DNA from: Maea johnstoni | Lineage: Eukaryota; Annelida; Polychaeta; Spionida; Magelonidae | Length of the DNA stretch: 64,000 bases | Assembly: GCA_963942565.1 (NCBI GenBank) | Contig: OZ012699.1 | Coordinates: forward strand, 1,091,772-1,155,771 | Reading direction: 5' to 3' | Shown here: positions 49,736 to 60,286 of the stretch, one piece after another | Position numbering within the stretch: the first letter of the stretch is position 1 | Layout of the letters: each line of letters opens with the position of its first letter | Translations under genes and position numbers: made by a program | The notes under the pieces: generated by a model | The model's database searches: none | The model's input: only the letters and a program-made list of their open reading frames with translations | Told to the model about the DNA's origin: nothing

Positions 49736-49935
49736 TACTTACAACTGACTGAGCTACAATATGACAAAAAAGCGATGGTAAATAAAATTCCTGCTTGCTT
49801 TGATATACTAACCTGCATACTACATAGTGAATAATGCAATATATGATATCATTCAGTTCTTATAATTATAACAATAGGCAATTATCATGGTATGTATATA
49901 ATGCATATTACAGTATATGTAATTATTAAGTTTAT

Positions 49936-50339
49936 AACCCGCCAACACCGGAATATGGAAGCTTCAGGATGAACGAGCTTGACGTTTTGCGTTTGATAAG
50001 ATGGCGTTCCCCAGCACTTTTGCTACACTTTGGTGGGAGTAAAAACGCAACTCTGAGGTTAGAGATCGTGTGGAAATTATTCAAAACAGACTTAGTGTAA
50101 TTTAAACAAAGAAGGCAATGTGAGAAAGCTGCCGGTGACTTATGTGGTGTTTTTCATGGGGTACTCCGGTTTCCTCCATTGCTTACAACTGGCTGGAAAG
50201 ATGGCTAGTCACGAGTTTGACACAATTGGCATAAATGTGACGAAAAACACAAAAAATCCAAAGAAAATACAACTGGCTGAGCTGCAATATGACAAAAAAG
50301 CGATGGTTAATAAAATTCTTGCTTGCTTTAGTATATTAA
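49936..50339 (+). pseudogene. Tandem copy of the 3' end of the GT31 gene
   Basis: The last ~55 codons (from NPPTPEYGSF) plus the 3' flank of the GT31 gene are repeated, about 737 bp from the original. The reading frame of the fragment is intact to the same stop but there is no upstream catalytic part, so this is a duplicated tail, not a gene. The duplication continues after an inserted element (51208-51470). Confidence 0.88.
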
Positions 50340-51203
50340 GGTGATGAGTACCATTGCAAGCAAGTTAAAAGCCCCATCCCAAAACACACCTCACAGCAGC
50401 ATAATCATATAACAAGGTGTATCTACAGGTTCCTGAGTTTTATCAGGGAGAGAATATTATAGTCAGCCGTCTGTAGTCAACCCATATTCTAATTCATTTC
50501 AATATTTACAACTTTTCACTCAAATGACATAATCTCATTACTTACGCAGGTGATGGTCACTACAGGTTCACAGTTACCTTAGGGATATCATTGACTATGC
50601 CCAATAAGAAGTAATTTTTTGATCTTTTACTGCTAAAGATTTTTACAGGCCATAACATTGACACTTTTAGTGAGATATCTCGTGTGTGGAGGCATGGGAA
50701 CCCCATTGATAGTAGTGGACACACCTCGCTGATCACTTCTGAGCACTGGAAACAAAAGACAGTTGCACAAAGATACACCTCAACGATCTCAAGAGAATGG
50801 CTGGATGCTATAAATAGGTGCTAGCTATGAGCCTGTGAGGTTACCAAGTGTAGTTGGTGTGGAGATTTCCAACTAAAATGTTCAACGTTATGGCCTGTAA
50901 AAATCTTCAGCAGTAAAAAATCAAAAAAATACTTTTTATTGGGCATAGTAAATGATATCCCTAAAGTAACTCTGAACCTACAGTAACCATTACCTGCGTA
51001 ATTAATGAGAATATGTCATTTGAAAGAAAAGTTGTAAATTTTGAAATAAAACAGAATATGGTTTGAATAATGACAGGTGGCGATGATATTTTCTACCTGA
51101 TAACACTCAGGAACCTGGAGATACACCTAATTATAGGATTATGCTGCTTTGAGGTGTGTTTTGGGACAGAGTTTTTAACTGGCTTGCAATGGTACCCATC
51201 ACC
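50340..51203. mobile_element. 864-bp foldback element with TTAA target duplication
   Basis: Inverted repeats of roughly 320 bp (GGTGATGAGTACCATTGCAAG... and its complement) flank a ~200-bp centre. TTAA lies at 50336-50339 and 51204-51207. The undisrupted GT31 flank at about 49805-49812 reads CTAACC, the matching empty site. No transposase. TTAA specificity fits piggyBac- or Kolobok-type transposases; which one cannot be told. Confidence 0.85.
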
Positions 51204-51700
51204 TTAACCCGCATACTGCATAGTGAATAATGCAATATATAATATCATTCAGTTGTTATAATTATAACAATAGGCAATTATTATGGTATATATTTTTTTT
51301 TTTATAATTTTATTGTTCCAATAGCAAAAAACGTCAGTACATAACATCAATTCATTTGCAAGTATAGTAACAAATATCTTCATAGAGCCCTTAGTACATT
51401 GTAGAAGCCTGACCATTTACCAAGAGTTGGTATATATATATAATGCATATTACATTATATGTAATTATTAAGTAATCTAAAACTAAATTTGTTGAGATTA
51501 TCTATCTATAACCCCATATTTTCCTTTGTTAGGCTTACCACAGATGCACATGTTTGGTGTCCAACATTGAACATATTTGATGGTGCAATGGGAGAGACTT
51601 CTGGGCCCTCCCACCAAACCAATAACTGTGCATGTTTCACATTGCCATGCCATAAAAAATGAACAAGGTTGACACACGCTCAAAACAAGATCGCTGTGGG

Positions 51701-52187
51701 CAGGGTTGGCAGTTTCTGCCAAGGGGCGGTTATTGCCTTGGCAGAAACCGGTTTTGGCTGTCCAGGAAGAAACCTGTTTCTGCCGTTTCTGCCACTTTAT
51801 TGGGCAGAAACTTCCCACATCAAAATATTCAAAATACTGCTAGGAAATGCATGGTAGCTTAATCCACACAACTAGCTACTGTCATACCTTATTTCAAGTT
51901 GTGGCTTCTTTAACACACTCATGAGATCAGCTGCATGAGATGGATGTCACAAATATCTCCTTAATGGCTTCCATATCTACATATAAGGCAGCCTTGCATA
52001 TATTGTTTTGTTTTTCTGCCACCATTAGTTATTCTGAATTCCTTTCATTTCAAGCATATTTATGTGTGAAATCCCATCTTGAGTTTCTCTCATTTCTGCC
52101 GGGAGAAAGTAGAAAAAACCGTGAGAAACTAGGTTTCTGCCGCTGTCCAGGCAGAAATATGTTTCTGTCGGCAAAAACCTGGCCCTG
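51701..52187. mobile_element. 487-bp hAT MITE with perfect 8-bp TSD GCTGTGGG
   Basis: It starts CAGGGTTGGCAGTTTCTGCC and ends CTGGCCCTG, the classical hAT end CAGGG...CCCTG. The perfect TSD GCTGTGGG lies at 51693-51700 and 52188-52195. The motif TTTCTGCC(G) recurs in both orientations along the element, as subterminal repeats for transposase binding often do. Confidence 0.92.
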
Positions 52188-52439
52188 GCTGTGGGTGTTT
52201 GAAAACAACATTTGGACAGCAGTGGATGACCCTGTTTGCATCTTTTACATACAACTTCTAAATTCTCACCCCTTTTCCTCATACAATTTATCTGTTTTCA
52301 ACTTGAATGATTCCCTCTTATAGGGTCAGACCATTTTGGATTTATTAAACTAGAAGAAAATACTTGCCGATATTCTTGATTCTGTTTAGCTTTCTAGCAG
52401 ATTCATGGGTGTTTGCAAATTTTCTAAAATAAAATATAA

Positions 52440-52549
<110 letters not shown>

Positions 52550-53230
52550 GGTACGGGGTAAGATGGCTAAGGGTAGAGTCACTCTAATTGCCATATATTT
52601 TAACTCAGTAAAAGTATATGTTTAAAGCGGTTTCGACCCACGAGGGGTCTCACAGAGGATTTGAGTTCTGGCTGGGAGTTTTGATTGTCTCCCAATAATA
52701 TGTCTGTATATTTATCGCTTGAGTTGGGATCATTTGTACTGAGAAGTGTCTGCATTAAGGTTATACTAGAATGGTATGTGTGGTTTTGTGCTGGGTGGTA
52801 ATAGTAAACAGTTATTGCCTGGCTTGTTGGTGGATAATGCAAGCGGCAAACTCGTAGGTCATGACGATAGCTGATTTCAATGTTCAGCAGCAGCATTCAT
52901 TTAATAAACTGGGCCATGCATCGGTGCACCGGTACACCATGCAGTGCACTTAAAACTATGATTATAATCACCATATCCGTTGAAGAACTCTTGATACCAC
53001 CTGATAAATGTTTCAGAAAGCTAATATCATAGTTATTGCAGTTCTATTGATAGTTAGTCATCAACCGGCCCACCAAATTTACCCGGTCTTATTAATCAAA
53101 TGCGGCTGGCCGCCATGGAAATAAGTTAGATTATTTACTGGCAATTATTCACCTGATTGTGCTATTATTCCCCTCTTTCTGACTGATAGCGTGAATTATT
53201 AAATGACAAATATATAGGGTGAGGTATAAC

Positions 53231-53390
53231 AATAAAGCCTTAATGACTGTTCACCAGGGCAGTATGTGTATTTAATGTGCGCCTGAAGGCATCCTGGTCA
53301 GACCGAGGGCCGGAGTTCTGGTCAGGATGCCTGAAGGTGCACATGTAATACACATACTGCCCTCGTGAACAGTTATTAAGGTTTTTATTA
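53231..53390. repeat. ~70-bp-arm foldback repeat
   Basis: AATAAAGCCTTAATGACTGT... (53231) pairs with ...AACAGTTATTAAGGTTTTTATT (to 53390), the arms running inward through GGGCAGTATGTGTATT and GGCATCCTGGTCAGA with few mismatches and a ~14-nt loop. Probably a MITE. Confidence 0.85.
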
Positions 53391-54365
53391 TTGCTTCCCT
53401 GCATACAACGTTTCTTGTGGTCTTATTAATAGTGTCCTGTGATATATAATGTGGAGACCGACACATGGTACAAATCCTGATTGCTGATTGGACAATCCAA
53501 AGCAATAATGTGAGTTATCACCCCTTGTGTTGACAGTAGATAGGTAATAAAGAAGACTCCTTGTTTGACGACTCGGAGGTGCTGAAGTGGTTATTATACA
53601 ATATATATTCTGCCTTTATAAATAAAAATAGCCTGTATTTGACTAATAACATGTGGCTCTTGAGGGTATGTATCGCGGAATCTGATCATCCAGGAAAAGC
53701 TTGAAAATAAATGAAATGGAGAACGTCTTAGATAAGTCAGATAATCTGTAAAGGATACGAAAGTTGGATGACAATACTAGTACTCGAATCCACACGCCTG
53801 TTGTGGTTGTGGCAAATGGTCAGACAGTTGTGCTGGTGTTGTGTCTGTAACAGGTAAAAGTAGATAATAGACAATGTTACTAGATTCAGAAGTTTGTTAT
53901 TGTTGATGACTACCTTCCCTTTAGAAATATGGTTTTGAGGTCTAGTATGTGTCCTTCTTACGTTGTGAAGTATAAATTAAGTTGAGTCCCGAGGGTACAC
54001 AGCAACGTAATCGTTTGATCCACATTGATTTCAGCTCCAAACACATTTTTGGACTGGACCCACGTCGGCATAGGACTTGCGATAGGGTAGCAAGTCGTCC
54101 GTAGGACATGTATAGATTCACCATTCTGCCACTCGCCAAGTTGGCAAAATACTAGGTGTATAGGGAAAAGTGTCAGATCTAAATTCGTCGTTATAACGGT
54201 TTATGGTAGCGAGTTTATTGATGAAACTGAGCGGCCAAAAAATCCAGATAGGGCCCCGTTGAAAGAGGTACTGGGAGGACAGTATAATTACAGAGAAGGG
54301 GGAAGGCAAGTGTTGCGGCAAGGCGCTAAAGGCCGCAGGAGGAATAGAAAGTGGCAGTGTAGTAA

Positions 54366-54406
54366 GGATCCGTGCGCCCAAAAAGTGAGTGGCGGGCGCA
54401 CGGATC
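54366..54406. repeat. GC-rich hairpin, 14-bp perfect stem
   Basis: GGATCCGTGCGCCC and GGGCGCACGGATCC separated by 13 nt. Function unknown. Confidence 0.8.
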
Positions 54407-54566
54407 CAAGCCCAAAGTACAGGTGGAAGGTGCATGGATAGGGCACTGATGATCACGTGGGGACGTGTGAAAGGGCAGATAGAAGGTAGATGGGTGGGAG
54501 TTGCATAAAGTAATGCCTTATAGTTAAGTGCTGGACTCATGTCAGGAGTACCACATAAGCCATCAG

Positions 54567-54755
54567 CGCGGGCTCACGTGGGAACAAGGACCAATCAGGG
54601 CTCTCGCATCGATTACATTACTGAGACACCTTATCTCCACCACCAGCTGGGGGTGCCCAAAGCACCAATTTTTTAGTTGACATTAGTTGAGGCTTGCATG
54701 TTCATGTTGACCGGCTGGTTTCGAATCCACTTGTGTTTGGTGATCTAAGGTAAAG
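54567..54755. repeat. Interspersed repeat shared with the MCRS1 intron 3 element
   Basis: TCACGTGGGAACAAGGACCAATCAGGG... matches 21650-21835 over about 190 bp. It has no visible ends or coding frame. Confidence 0.8.
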
Positions 54756-55139
54756 TCATGTGCAGCAAGTGTCCTTCATCAACAGATATAAATTAATACT
54801 TACACCCATTAAACTTCACAGATCTCATTTTTTATATGAAGGCTACTAGGCATTACTTGCATCCATTAAACTATATATTTTCTCGAAGAAATTCCTAACT
54901 TCACAACTGTGGAAATGTTTATTATAATAAATCAAAGATAAAAGATTGTTTTTAGTCTAAGCCCAACATAAAGTCATCGGCCCTTATAGCGAACGGCAAT
55001 TCAGGCAGACGTCTTTTCTGGGATCAACGGTTTTGACCAACAATTCATTTTTAGCAAAGTTAAGTAAAAAAAATAATAGAAATAAAGCCACCGTTATTTT
55101 GAGTATTAAATATTTCTAAGTACCACACGAAGCACTGGG

Positions 55140-55240
55140 CGGGTGGAAAAAAAATTGCACGATCGAGAGATGGAATCGAACCGGCAACCCTAGGATCGGG
55201 AGTCGACTGGGCCAGGGCGACTGGGCTATCAAACAGGCTA
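55140..55240 (-). repeat. Possible tRNA-related sequence
   Basis: On the minus strand TAGCCCAGTCG (A-box-like) precedes GGTTCGATTCC (perfect B box) at a tRNA-like distance, but acceptor and T stems do not pair. More likely a SINE head or tRNA pseudogene than a gene. Confidence 0.35.
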
Positions 55241-55971
55241 TTCCTTCTATTGGGTGAGACGGAGTGAAAAGAGAACCATATTGATGAAATCCCGTAACTC
55301 TATTTGGAATCGTTCCTAGTATTCTGAGTCATTCTTGTCATTTACGTGACTGACAACCGTAGGAGATCTTTGTTAGGTACATGTACCACTAAGCCACTTT
55401 TATCAATGACCCCACACATTTACATACGGCCCGAAACTGATTATGACCTACCTTCGTCACCTTTGGTAAATAACCAAATCAAATATGGCGCCTGTTGTCT
55501 AACTACTGCCAGACGGCTCGCCATCACCCGAATGTCGTTAGAACCCAATAAGGAGCGCCAAAATAGCTGAAAAATTGTATTTGATCTTTTAATCTAATGC
55601 CTTTTCAAATAAATAAACAATAATAACTTTATCAATACGCCTTTACATGTCGTTAACTTTGTGGCATCGCCAGTTTCGCAATCCAATTTTCCTAGTGTTA
55701 TGAACTTGCTATTCTGAGGTTCAATTAGTTACATCTGCTGCCGTTTCACTTTTGGGGGCGCTTGCAGCTCTGCATGAACATTTGCGTCAAGTCATGCGTG
55801 CGATTGAAACATTGTCTAAAGATCATATGTGGGAAAATTTTTGGCATATTTTCGCGCCCGTGTACTTCTAGCTAATATGTCGAAAAAGGGGAACGACTTT
55901 ACGGTAATTCCGCGCATAGCGAAACATGTATAGGACGTACACCTACGTACACCCTGACGTCATGGTCCAAC

Positions 55972-57639
55972 ATGGACGCGGATATTTTCCCGGCGTTAGA
56001 GTATGAAGCTATTAGCGATGTTATTGAAACGCTCGACCCATGCTGCAGCGAGATTTTTAGTCAACTGAAGACGCGTACACCTAGCGAGGTGATTGAGAAT
56101 GTTGTGAAGCTATGCGACCTAGGACAGATACGAAATGCCCGAATGAGCGCCTTCAGAGCTGCGATGGATAAGGTGGATCAATGCTTGAATCACGCAGCCA
56201 TGTTGAATGACCGGGAAAAGGTGACTATGACCGAAGTGGAAATAGAAGTTATTAAGAAAGCGGACGAGCTATACCGGAGCCTAAAACCTAAAGATATGAT
56301 TAGCAGGAGATGCGTGAAACGTATGGCCAATGATTTCTTAGAGCTCTTATTCTTTATTGCTGGTAGACGAATCGAGTTCCCAACGGAGATGATAAAAACT
56401 TTTCCAAACCCAACTCATCATGACAGCATCATTGATGGTGCGTTACATTTTCCGTTCGACCTTAGCTTGTGCGACTCACATGGAGATGATGAAAGTAATT
56501 CAAACGACTCGAGTGAATGTCCAGTCTCGCTAGTATCCGAGGAAACCCCTGATAGTAAAGACGATGGTGGGAGATTTAGCGATGCGGATGAGGAGGGAGA
56601 GGAGTGTGTCAGGGAGTTTGATAATGAGAGATATGCAGAGATTATTGCCGACATAAATGACTTTATTAGCGATAATATCCAAGTTGAACCCCGTCACTCG
56701 AGTTCAGGGAACCAACACCCTATATCTACAAGCTCGGAGACCCAAAACCAATCGCTGATTTATGGCGATAACGCAAATGACGACAAAAGTGAGCCTATAA
56801 TTGAAAACGAATATGCTGTAAGTAGTCACCCTATAATAGGGAACCGACCAGTAACTTCTGTACATCTAGGGTATCATGAACAACAGAACGCACAATATGA
56901 TCCCATAGGGGTCATCACAGGCAGACAGGCAACTAACCCCCTAGGGACGGAGCGAGGTCAAAACAAAGGGGATCAAGTCGAAGCCACTGATATGGAGCAT
57001 ACAACTCCCAGTGATGTTCAACATGCAAATCTGAGCTCCTCGCAAAATACGCAAATGAGGTATCCTAGCGACCCCGTATACCAAGCTCAACCAATCGATC
57101 CTCACATCGTGCAAGACCCACGTGCTCCCGAAGCACCAGCGATAGTGCGGCACACTCGTGAATTTATAACTCAGTCAGACTATAGACAATCTTACATCGT
57201 AAGAGGTGAAACCCGAGCCGTACTACCGCACAGACCTAAACTCGTAGATAAAGAGACATTTGTAACTGAGGAAGGTATCAAATTGGAGATGGCAGACAGG
57301 GACGCATGGGTGAGATGGCCGTTGAGAGGTGACAGCACTAGAGATAGAGAGCCTGGTAGTGAATATGCGGCGCGGATTGACTCGTTGGAGATGTATAGAA
57401 GGGGTGCTATGTCTCAGGATGAGGTCGTTATGGAAGCCATGAGGAAGCTGCGCATTAGAAATGAAGAACAAGATGATGAGATCCGTGAATTGAGGCGTCG
57501 GGTGAGTGACTTAGAGAACAGTAGACCGATTATAGTTACATCAGCCGGGACAGGCAGTAACGATCCGAACTTTGCACCCCCGAGAGTGACTACGAGGCCT
57601 AGCGCCGTGTTTATCAAGGGCTTCCCGCCCCTACTATGA
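55972..57639 (+). CDS. LINE ORF1a, 555 aa, coiled-coil protein
   Basis: Unknown protein at the ORF1 position. The N-terminal ~145 residues look helical (ISDVIETLDPCCSEIFSQLK). An acidic, Ser/Asn-rich, presumably disordered middle (~165-400) follows. A conserved-looking block, TFVTEEGIKLEMADRDAWVRW (near 425-446), precedes a coiled coil (~485-515, MRKLRIRNEEQDDEIRELRR) of the kind that trimerises LINE ORF1 proteins. The stop overlaps the next start as ATGA (57636-57639). No homologue is recognised. Confidence 0.75.
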   Translation: MDADIFPALEYEAISDVIETLDPCCSEIFSQLKTRTPSEVIENVVKLCDLGQIRNARMSAFRAAMDKVDQCLNHAAMLNDREKVTMTEVEIEVIKKADELYRSLKPKDMISRRCVKRMANDFLELLFFIAGRRIEFPTEMIKTFPNPTHHDSIIDGALHFPFDLSLCDSHGDDESNSNDSSECPVSLVSEETPDSKDDGGRFSDADEEGEECVREFDNERYAEIIADINDFISDNIQVEPRHSSSGNQHPISTSSETQNQSLIYGDNANDDKSEPIIENEYAVSSHPIIGNRPVTSVHLGYHEQQNAQYDPIGVITGRQATNPLGTERGQNKGDQVEATDMEHTTPSDVQHANLSSSQNTQMRYPSDPVYQAQPIDPHIVQDPRAPEAPAIVRHTREFITQSDYRQSYIVRGETRAVLPHRPKLVDKETFVTEEGIKLEMADRDAWVRWPLRGDSTRDREPGSEYAARIDSLEMYRRGAMSQDEVVMEAMRKLRIRNEEQDDEIRELRRRVSDLENSRPIIVTSAGTGSNDPNFAPPRVTTRPSAVFIKGFPPLL

Positions 57640-58850
57640 GCCACTATGAAGTGGCACGCCCGAGATCTGCCAGCTTTAACGGTAGGAAAAGCGACCAGAG
57701 CGCCGTACTAAAACACGGCACGTCGGGAGGCAACCCCGGCGAGACCCTCGACAGGGAGCACTACAAGCCCGTGATGCACAGGGACAGTCGCCTAGCTGAG
57801 CAATCGCGTACGCGGAAGAGAGAACCAGTGGTTGAAAGACCACCCATGCCACAGAGACCACCAGCAACACAACGAAACCCCGAGAAACGTCGAGGGAGAG
57901 GGAGAGGCAGACGCCCCGACCCGAAGAGCGACACCATGCGGAAAGAGACACCACTACGTGACTGGCTATCGAGCGCGCGCCAGCCAGTCTCGCCTACTGG
58001 TACTTCCCCTACTCCAATCGAAGTCACTAGTCCCTCGTGGGCTGATGAGGAAACGGATGATCGGAGTGACCAGTTCTCGGAAGATACCAGCGACCCGCCG
58101 ACACCTGAACCAATTATGGAGAGGAATGGACCATCTGATGCCCGTATGCCACCTAAGAAGGAAGCGACCAACGACTGTATCGACATCTATGCGATGCCGC
58201 CTAGCGGGCACGTCTCCGGAGAACGCCCTCCCCCTACGGGAACGCAGAACAACAAAGATGGTGCTGCTGCTGCCCATGGTGGAGCGAGACGCAAGACGAC
58301 AAAGCAATTAGGTAAGAGTGGTGTAGATGGCCCTAAGGAGCCAGCCCCTAAACTGGGGAAGGGAGGTATCGTACCTGATAATCAGAAGAAACAGGCAAAC
58401 AAACCAGGTGGTAAGCAACGCCCTTCCTATTCTAAAGTAGTGACAAATAGTGGCTGGAAAACGATTACCACGAAGAAACGTAAATTTGACAACGTTAGTC
58501 CAAAAGTGTCTAGGCCACTTAAAGGTATAGCAGCCACTGTTAATCGTGAAGTCTACCTGCAAGGGCTAGACTTAGAAGGGTATATTGACGAGGATGATAT
58601 TATAGAGAGTGTTAAGAGTTATTGCCTTGAGAATGGCATCAAACCGATATACATACGCATCATTCCCGTCAGGTTTGATCAAACTAGGGTTGGTTGCAAA
58701 CTCACAGTAGTGGAGGAAGATTTTGAGAGGGTGATAGATAGCGAGTTTTGGCCTGATAATATCTCCGCTAGAGAGTGGACACCAAAACCAAGGGATAACA
58801 ATGGTAATAATGGCGGCGGGGCCAGACAGCCCTCCGATGACGAGGACTAG
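57636..58850 (+). CDS. LINE ORF1b, 404 aa, RNA-binding type
   Basis: Basic, Pro/Arg-rich N-terminal half (RGRGRGRRPDPKSD), an acidic patch, then PSYSKVVTNSGWKTITTKKR and a C-terminal domain of about 90 residues, VYLQGLDLEGYIDEDDIIES through FWPDNISAREW. CKLTV...FWP is typical of the RRM-like domain of ORF1 in many invertebrate LINEs. The likely role is binding element RNA and chaperoning target-primed reverse transcription. The ATG overlaps the ORF1a stop, suggesting coupled reinitiation. It ends acidic (DDED). Confidence 0.82.
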   Translation: MSHYEVARPRSASFNGRKSDQSAVLKHGTSGGNPGETLDREHYKPVMHRDSRLAEQSRTRKREPVVERPPMPQRPPATQRNPEKRRGRGRGRRPDPKSDTMRKETPLRDWLSSARQPVSPTGTSPTPIEVTSPSWADEETDDRSDQFSEDTSDPPTPEPIMERNGPSDARMPPKKEATNDCIDIYAMPPSGHVSGERPPPTGTQNNKDGAAAAHGGARRKTTKQLGKSGVDGPKEPAPKLGKGGIVPDNQKKQANKPGGKQRPSYSKVVTNSGWKTITTKKRKFDNVSPKVSRPLKGIAATVNREVYLQGLDLEGYIDEDDIIESVKSYCLENGIKPIYIRIIPVRFDQTRVGCKLTVVEEDFERVIDSEFWPDNISAREWTPKPRDNNGNNGGGARQPSDDED

Positions 58851-58924
58851 TTACTTTCGCGGGTCTAATCATCTCACCTAGGTCGTTAGCAGGTCAGCCG
58901 CATCGCAGCTGGCAGAGCGAGCAC

Positions 58925-60286
58925 ATGACGAGTGGAGTGCACTCCGATAGACCTACTAATAGGAAAAGTGAGATCAACACCCTAAGTGATTTTGTATTTG
59001 TGATACTATGGTCCAGTATTATCTGCGACATGCTTGTTTATATATATGACTCTTATGTTTTTCAGGACTACGGATTGGATGGGTACCAGTGGTACGTTGG
59101 TGCGGGAAGTATGAGCGAGGCCGGCTGTGCGGGTCACGTGATCACAACACTTTGCGTCGGCGGTAACTTCCACACCTGTATGCAAGTATGGATATATATA
59201 CTGTGTGTCCTGTGCCTTTACCGTGACCCGCGCGGCCGGGCGCGCAGTCCCACTCCCCGATGCCCTGCCTATGCCTATATGTCCGTTGTCCTACAGTATC
59301 CTATGATCATTAATCTATGTGTCACCCATGTGTATACTGCTACGCATGCATACTTGCCTAGCCAGGAGTACTACCATAATTGCTCACTACTAGATATGAT
59401 ATACTCTATATGTTCACACATTCCTCATAGTGTGGATGGTGTCAATTATAAGAAGATAAATGTATTCGTATGGTTGCAAAAGAAGTTATACAAGTGCTTA
59501 TTATGTGTTAATAGAGAGGGATGCTATTATGCTCTCATTATGTGTGTGTCTCTTGTGACATGTTATAGTCCCACACTGTGCTATATGACGATAATCAGCC
59601 TCTTGACCCAATACTCTGGTGATAATATGGGAATTGCTTTATCACAAGGATGCCTTATCAACTATTTTTACAATATTTGTATTAGACATAGAATATATGA
59701 TATGTATATGTATGTGAGCGCTCAAAGGAGACAGTGTATCTACACTTTACTTATTGATATATTATCGGACATAGGGAAAAGATCGGGTGTAAAACCTACC
59801 ATGACCCATGTTCTTATATACTATATACTCATATTTCTTTCAATATTATTACAGAATGACATATATGACCCTGCCGGAGACCTGAAGGTAGCTCTACACA
59901 CATATGGTGAAAATGTCTCGACCGTCCATGAAACCGTTCTTCGCAAATACACAATGCACACGTGTAAGGAACAACGAAATGCCTTGGAAAACAAACATTT
60001 CTCGTCATGGACCTGTCGTAGCAACGCAAACAACGCGGACAATATGGCATCTCCCGGAATATGGAGCATGCATACGGTATTACGTATGAGTACAATAGAC
60101 TATGATAATGTATATCGTATATTCTTATGCCATAATCAGTGCCGTGGAGACTTCTGTCTCATGATGTTTTTTCACCAATGTTGTTTGTATATATTTGCCA
60201 TGTGTGTGATAGGTTATAGGTCTAGAGCAGGGTTACATACCTGTTTTAAATATACTTACCTCCAATATGAAAAGAGAAAACCTTAA
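58925..60286 (+). CDS. Hydrophobic cysteine-rich ORF within the LINE, 453 aa, unknown
   Basis: It lies between ORF1b (74-nt gap) and the endonuclease ORF (20-nt overlap) on the same strand. It is rich in Cys, Tyr, Ile and Met, with about five or six hydrophobic segments (near 22-45, 86-100, 118-140, 205-235, 300-318, 415-435), e.g. FVFVILWSSIICDMLVYIY and HVLIYYILIFLSILL. That suggests a multi-pass membrane protein if translated. There is no signal-peptide-plus-single-anchor layout and no motif I recognise. A stop-free frame of 454 codons in this AT-rich DNA is very unlikely by chance, and other frames here are closed, which supports coding. LINEs of this group do not normally have such an ORF. 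It could instead be a compositional artefact. Confidence 0.5.
   Translation: MTSGVHSDRPTNRKSEINTLSDFVFVILWSSIICDMLVYIYDSYVFQDYGLDGYQWYVGAGSMSEAGCAGHVITTLCVGGNFHTCMQVWIYILCVLCLYRDPRGRARSPTPRCPAYAYMSVVLQYPMIINLCVTHVYTATHAYLPSQEYYHNCSLLDMIYSICSHIPHSVDGVNYKKINVFVWLQKKLYKCLLCVNREGCYYALIMCVSLVTCYSPTLCYMTIISLLTQYSGDNMGIALSQGCLINYFYNICIRHRIYDMYMYVSAQRRQCIYTLLIDILSDIGKRSGVKPTMTHVLIYYILIFLSILLQNDIYDPAGDLKVALHTYGENVSTVHETVLRKYTMHTCKEQRNALENKHFSSWTCRSNANNADNMASPGIWSMHTVLRMSTIDYDNVYRIFLCHNQCRGDFCLMMFFHQCCLYIFAMCVIGYRSRAGLHTCFKYTYLQYEKRKP

Larger units (their letters stand above)
52550..55971. other. Spacer before the LINE
   Basis: Holds the foldback, hairpin and interspersed repeat listed separately. A 140-codon minus frame at 54118-54540 has no recognisable domain and overlaps the GC hairpin. 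The LINE 5' UTR must begin somewhere after about 55.2 kb. Confidence 0.45.

Noticed and set aside
54118-54540. 140-codon minus-strand frame
   Set aside because: No recognisable domain, no splice context, overlaps a GC hairpin; probably chance.
55140-55240. Functional tRNA gene
   Set aside because: B box present but the stems do not pair.
57676-58562. Several frames antisense or out of phase with LINE ORF1b
   Set aside because: Shadows of a GC-richer coding region; no motifs.
58925-60286. Reading the hydrophobic LINE ORF as an envelope protein
   Set aside because: Several hydrophobic segments, no signal peptide, furin site or single C-terminal anchor; the element is a LINE without LTRs.
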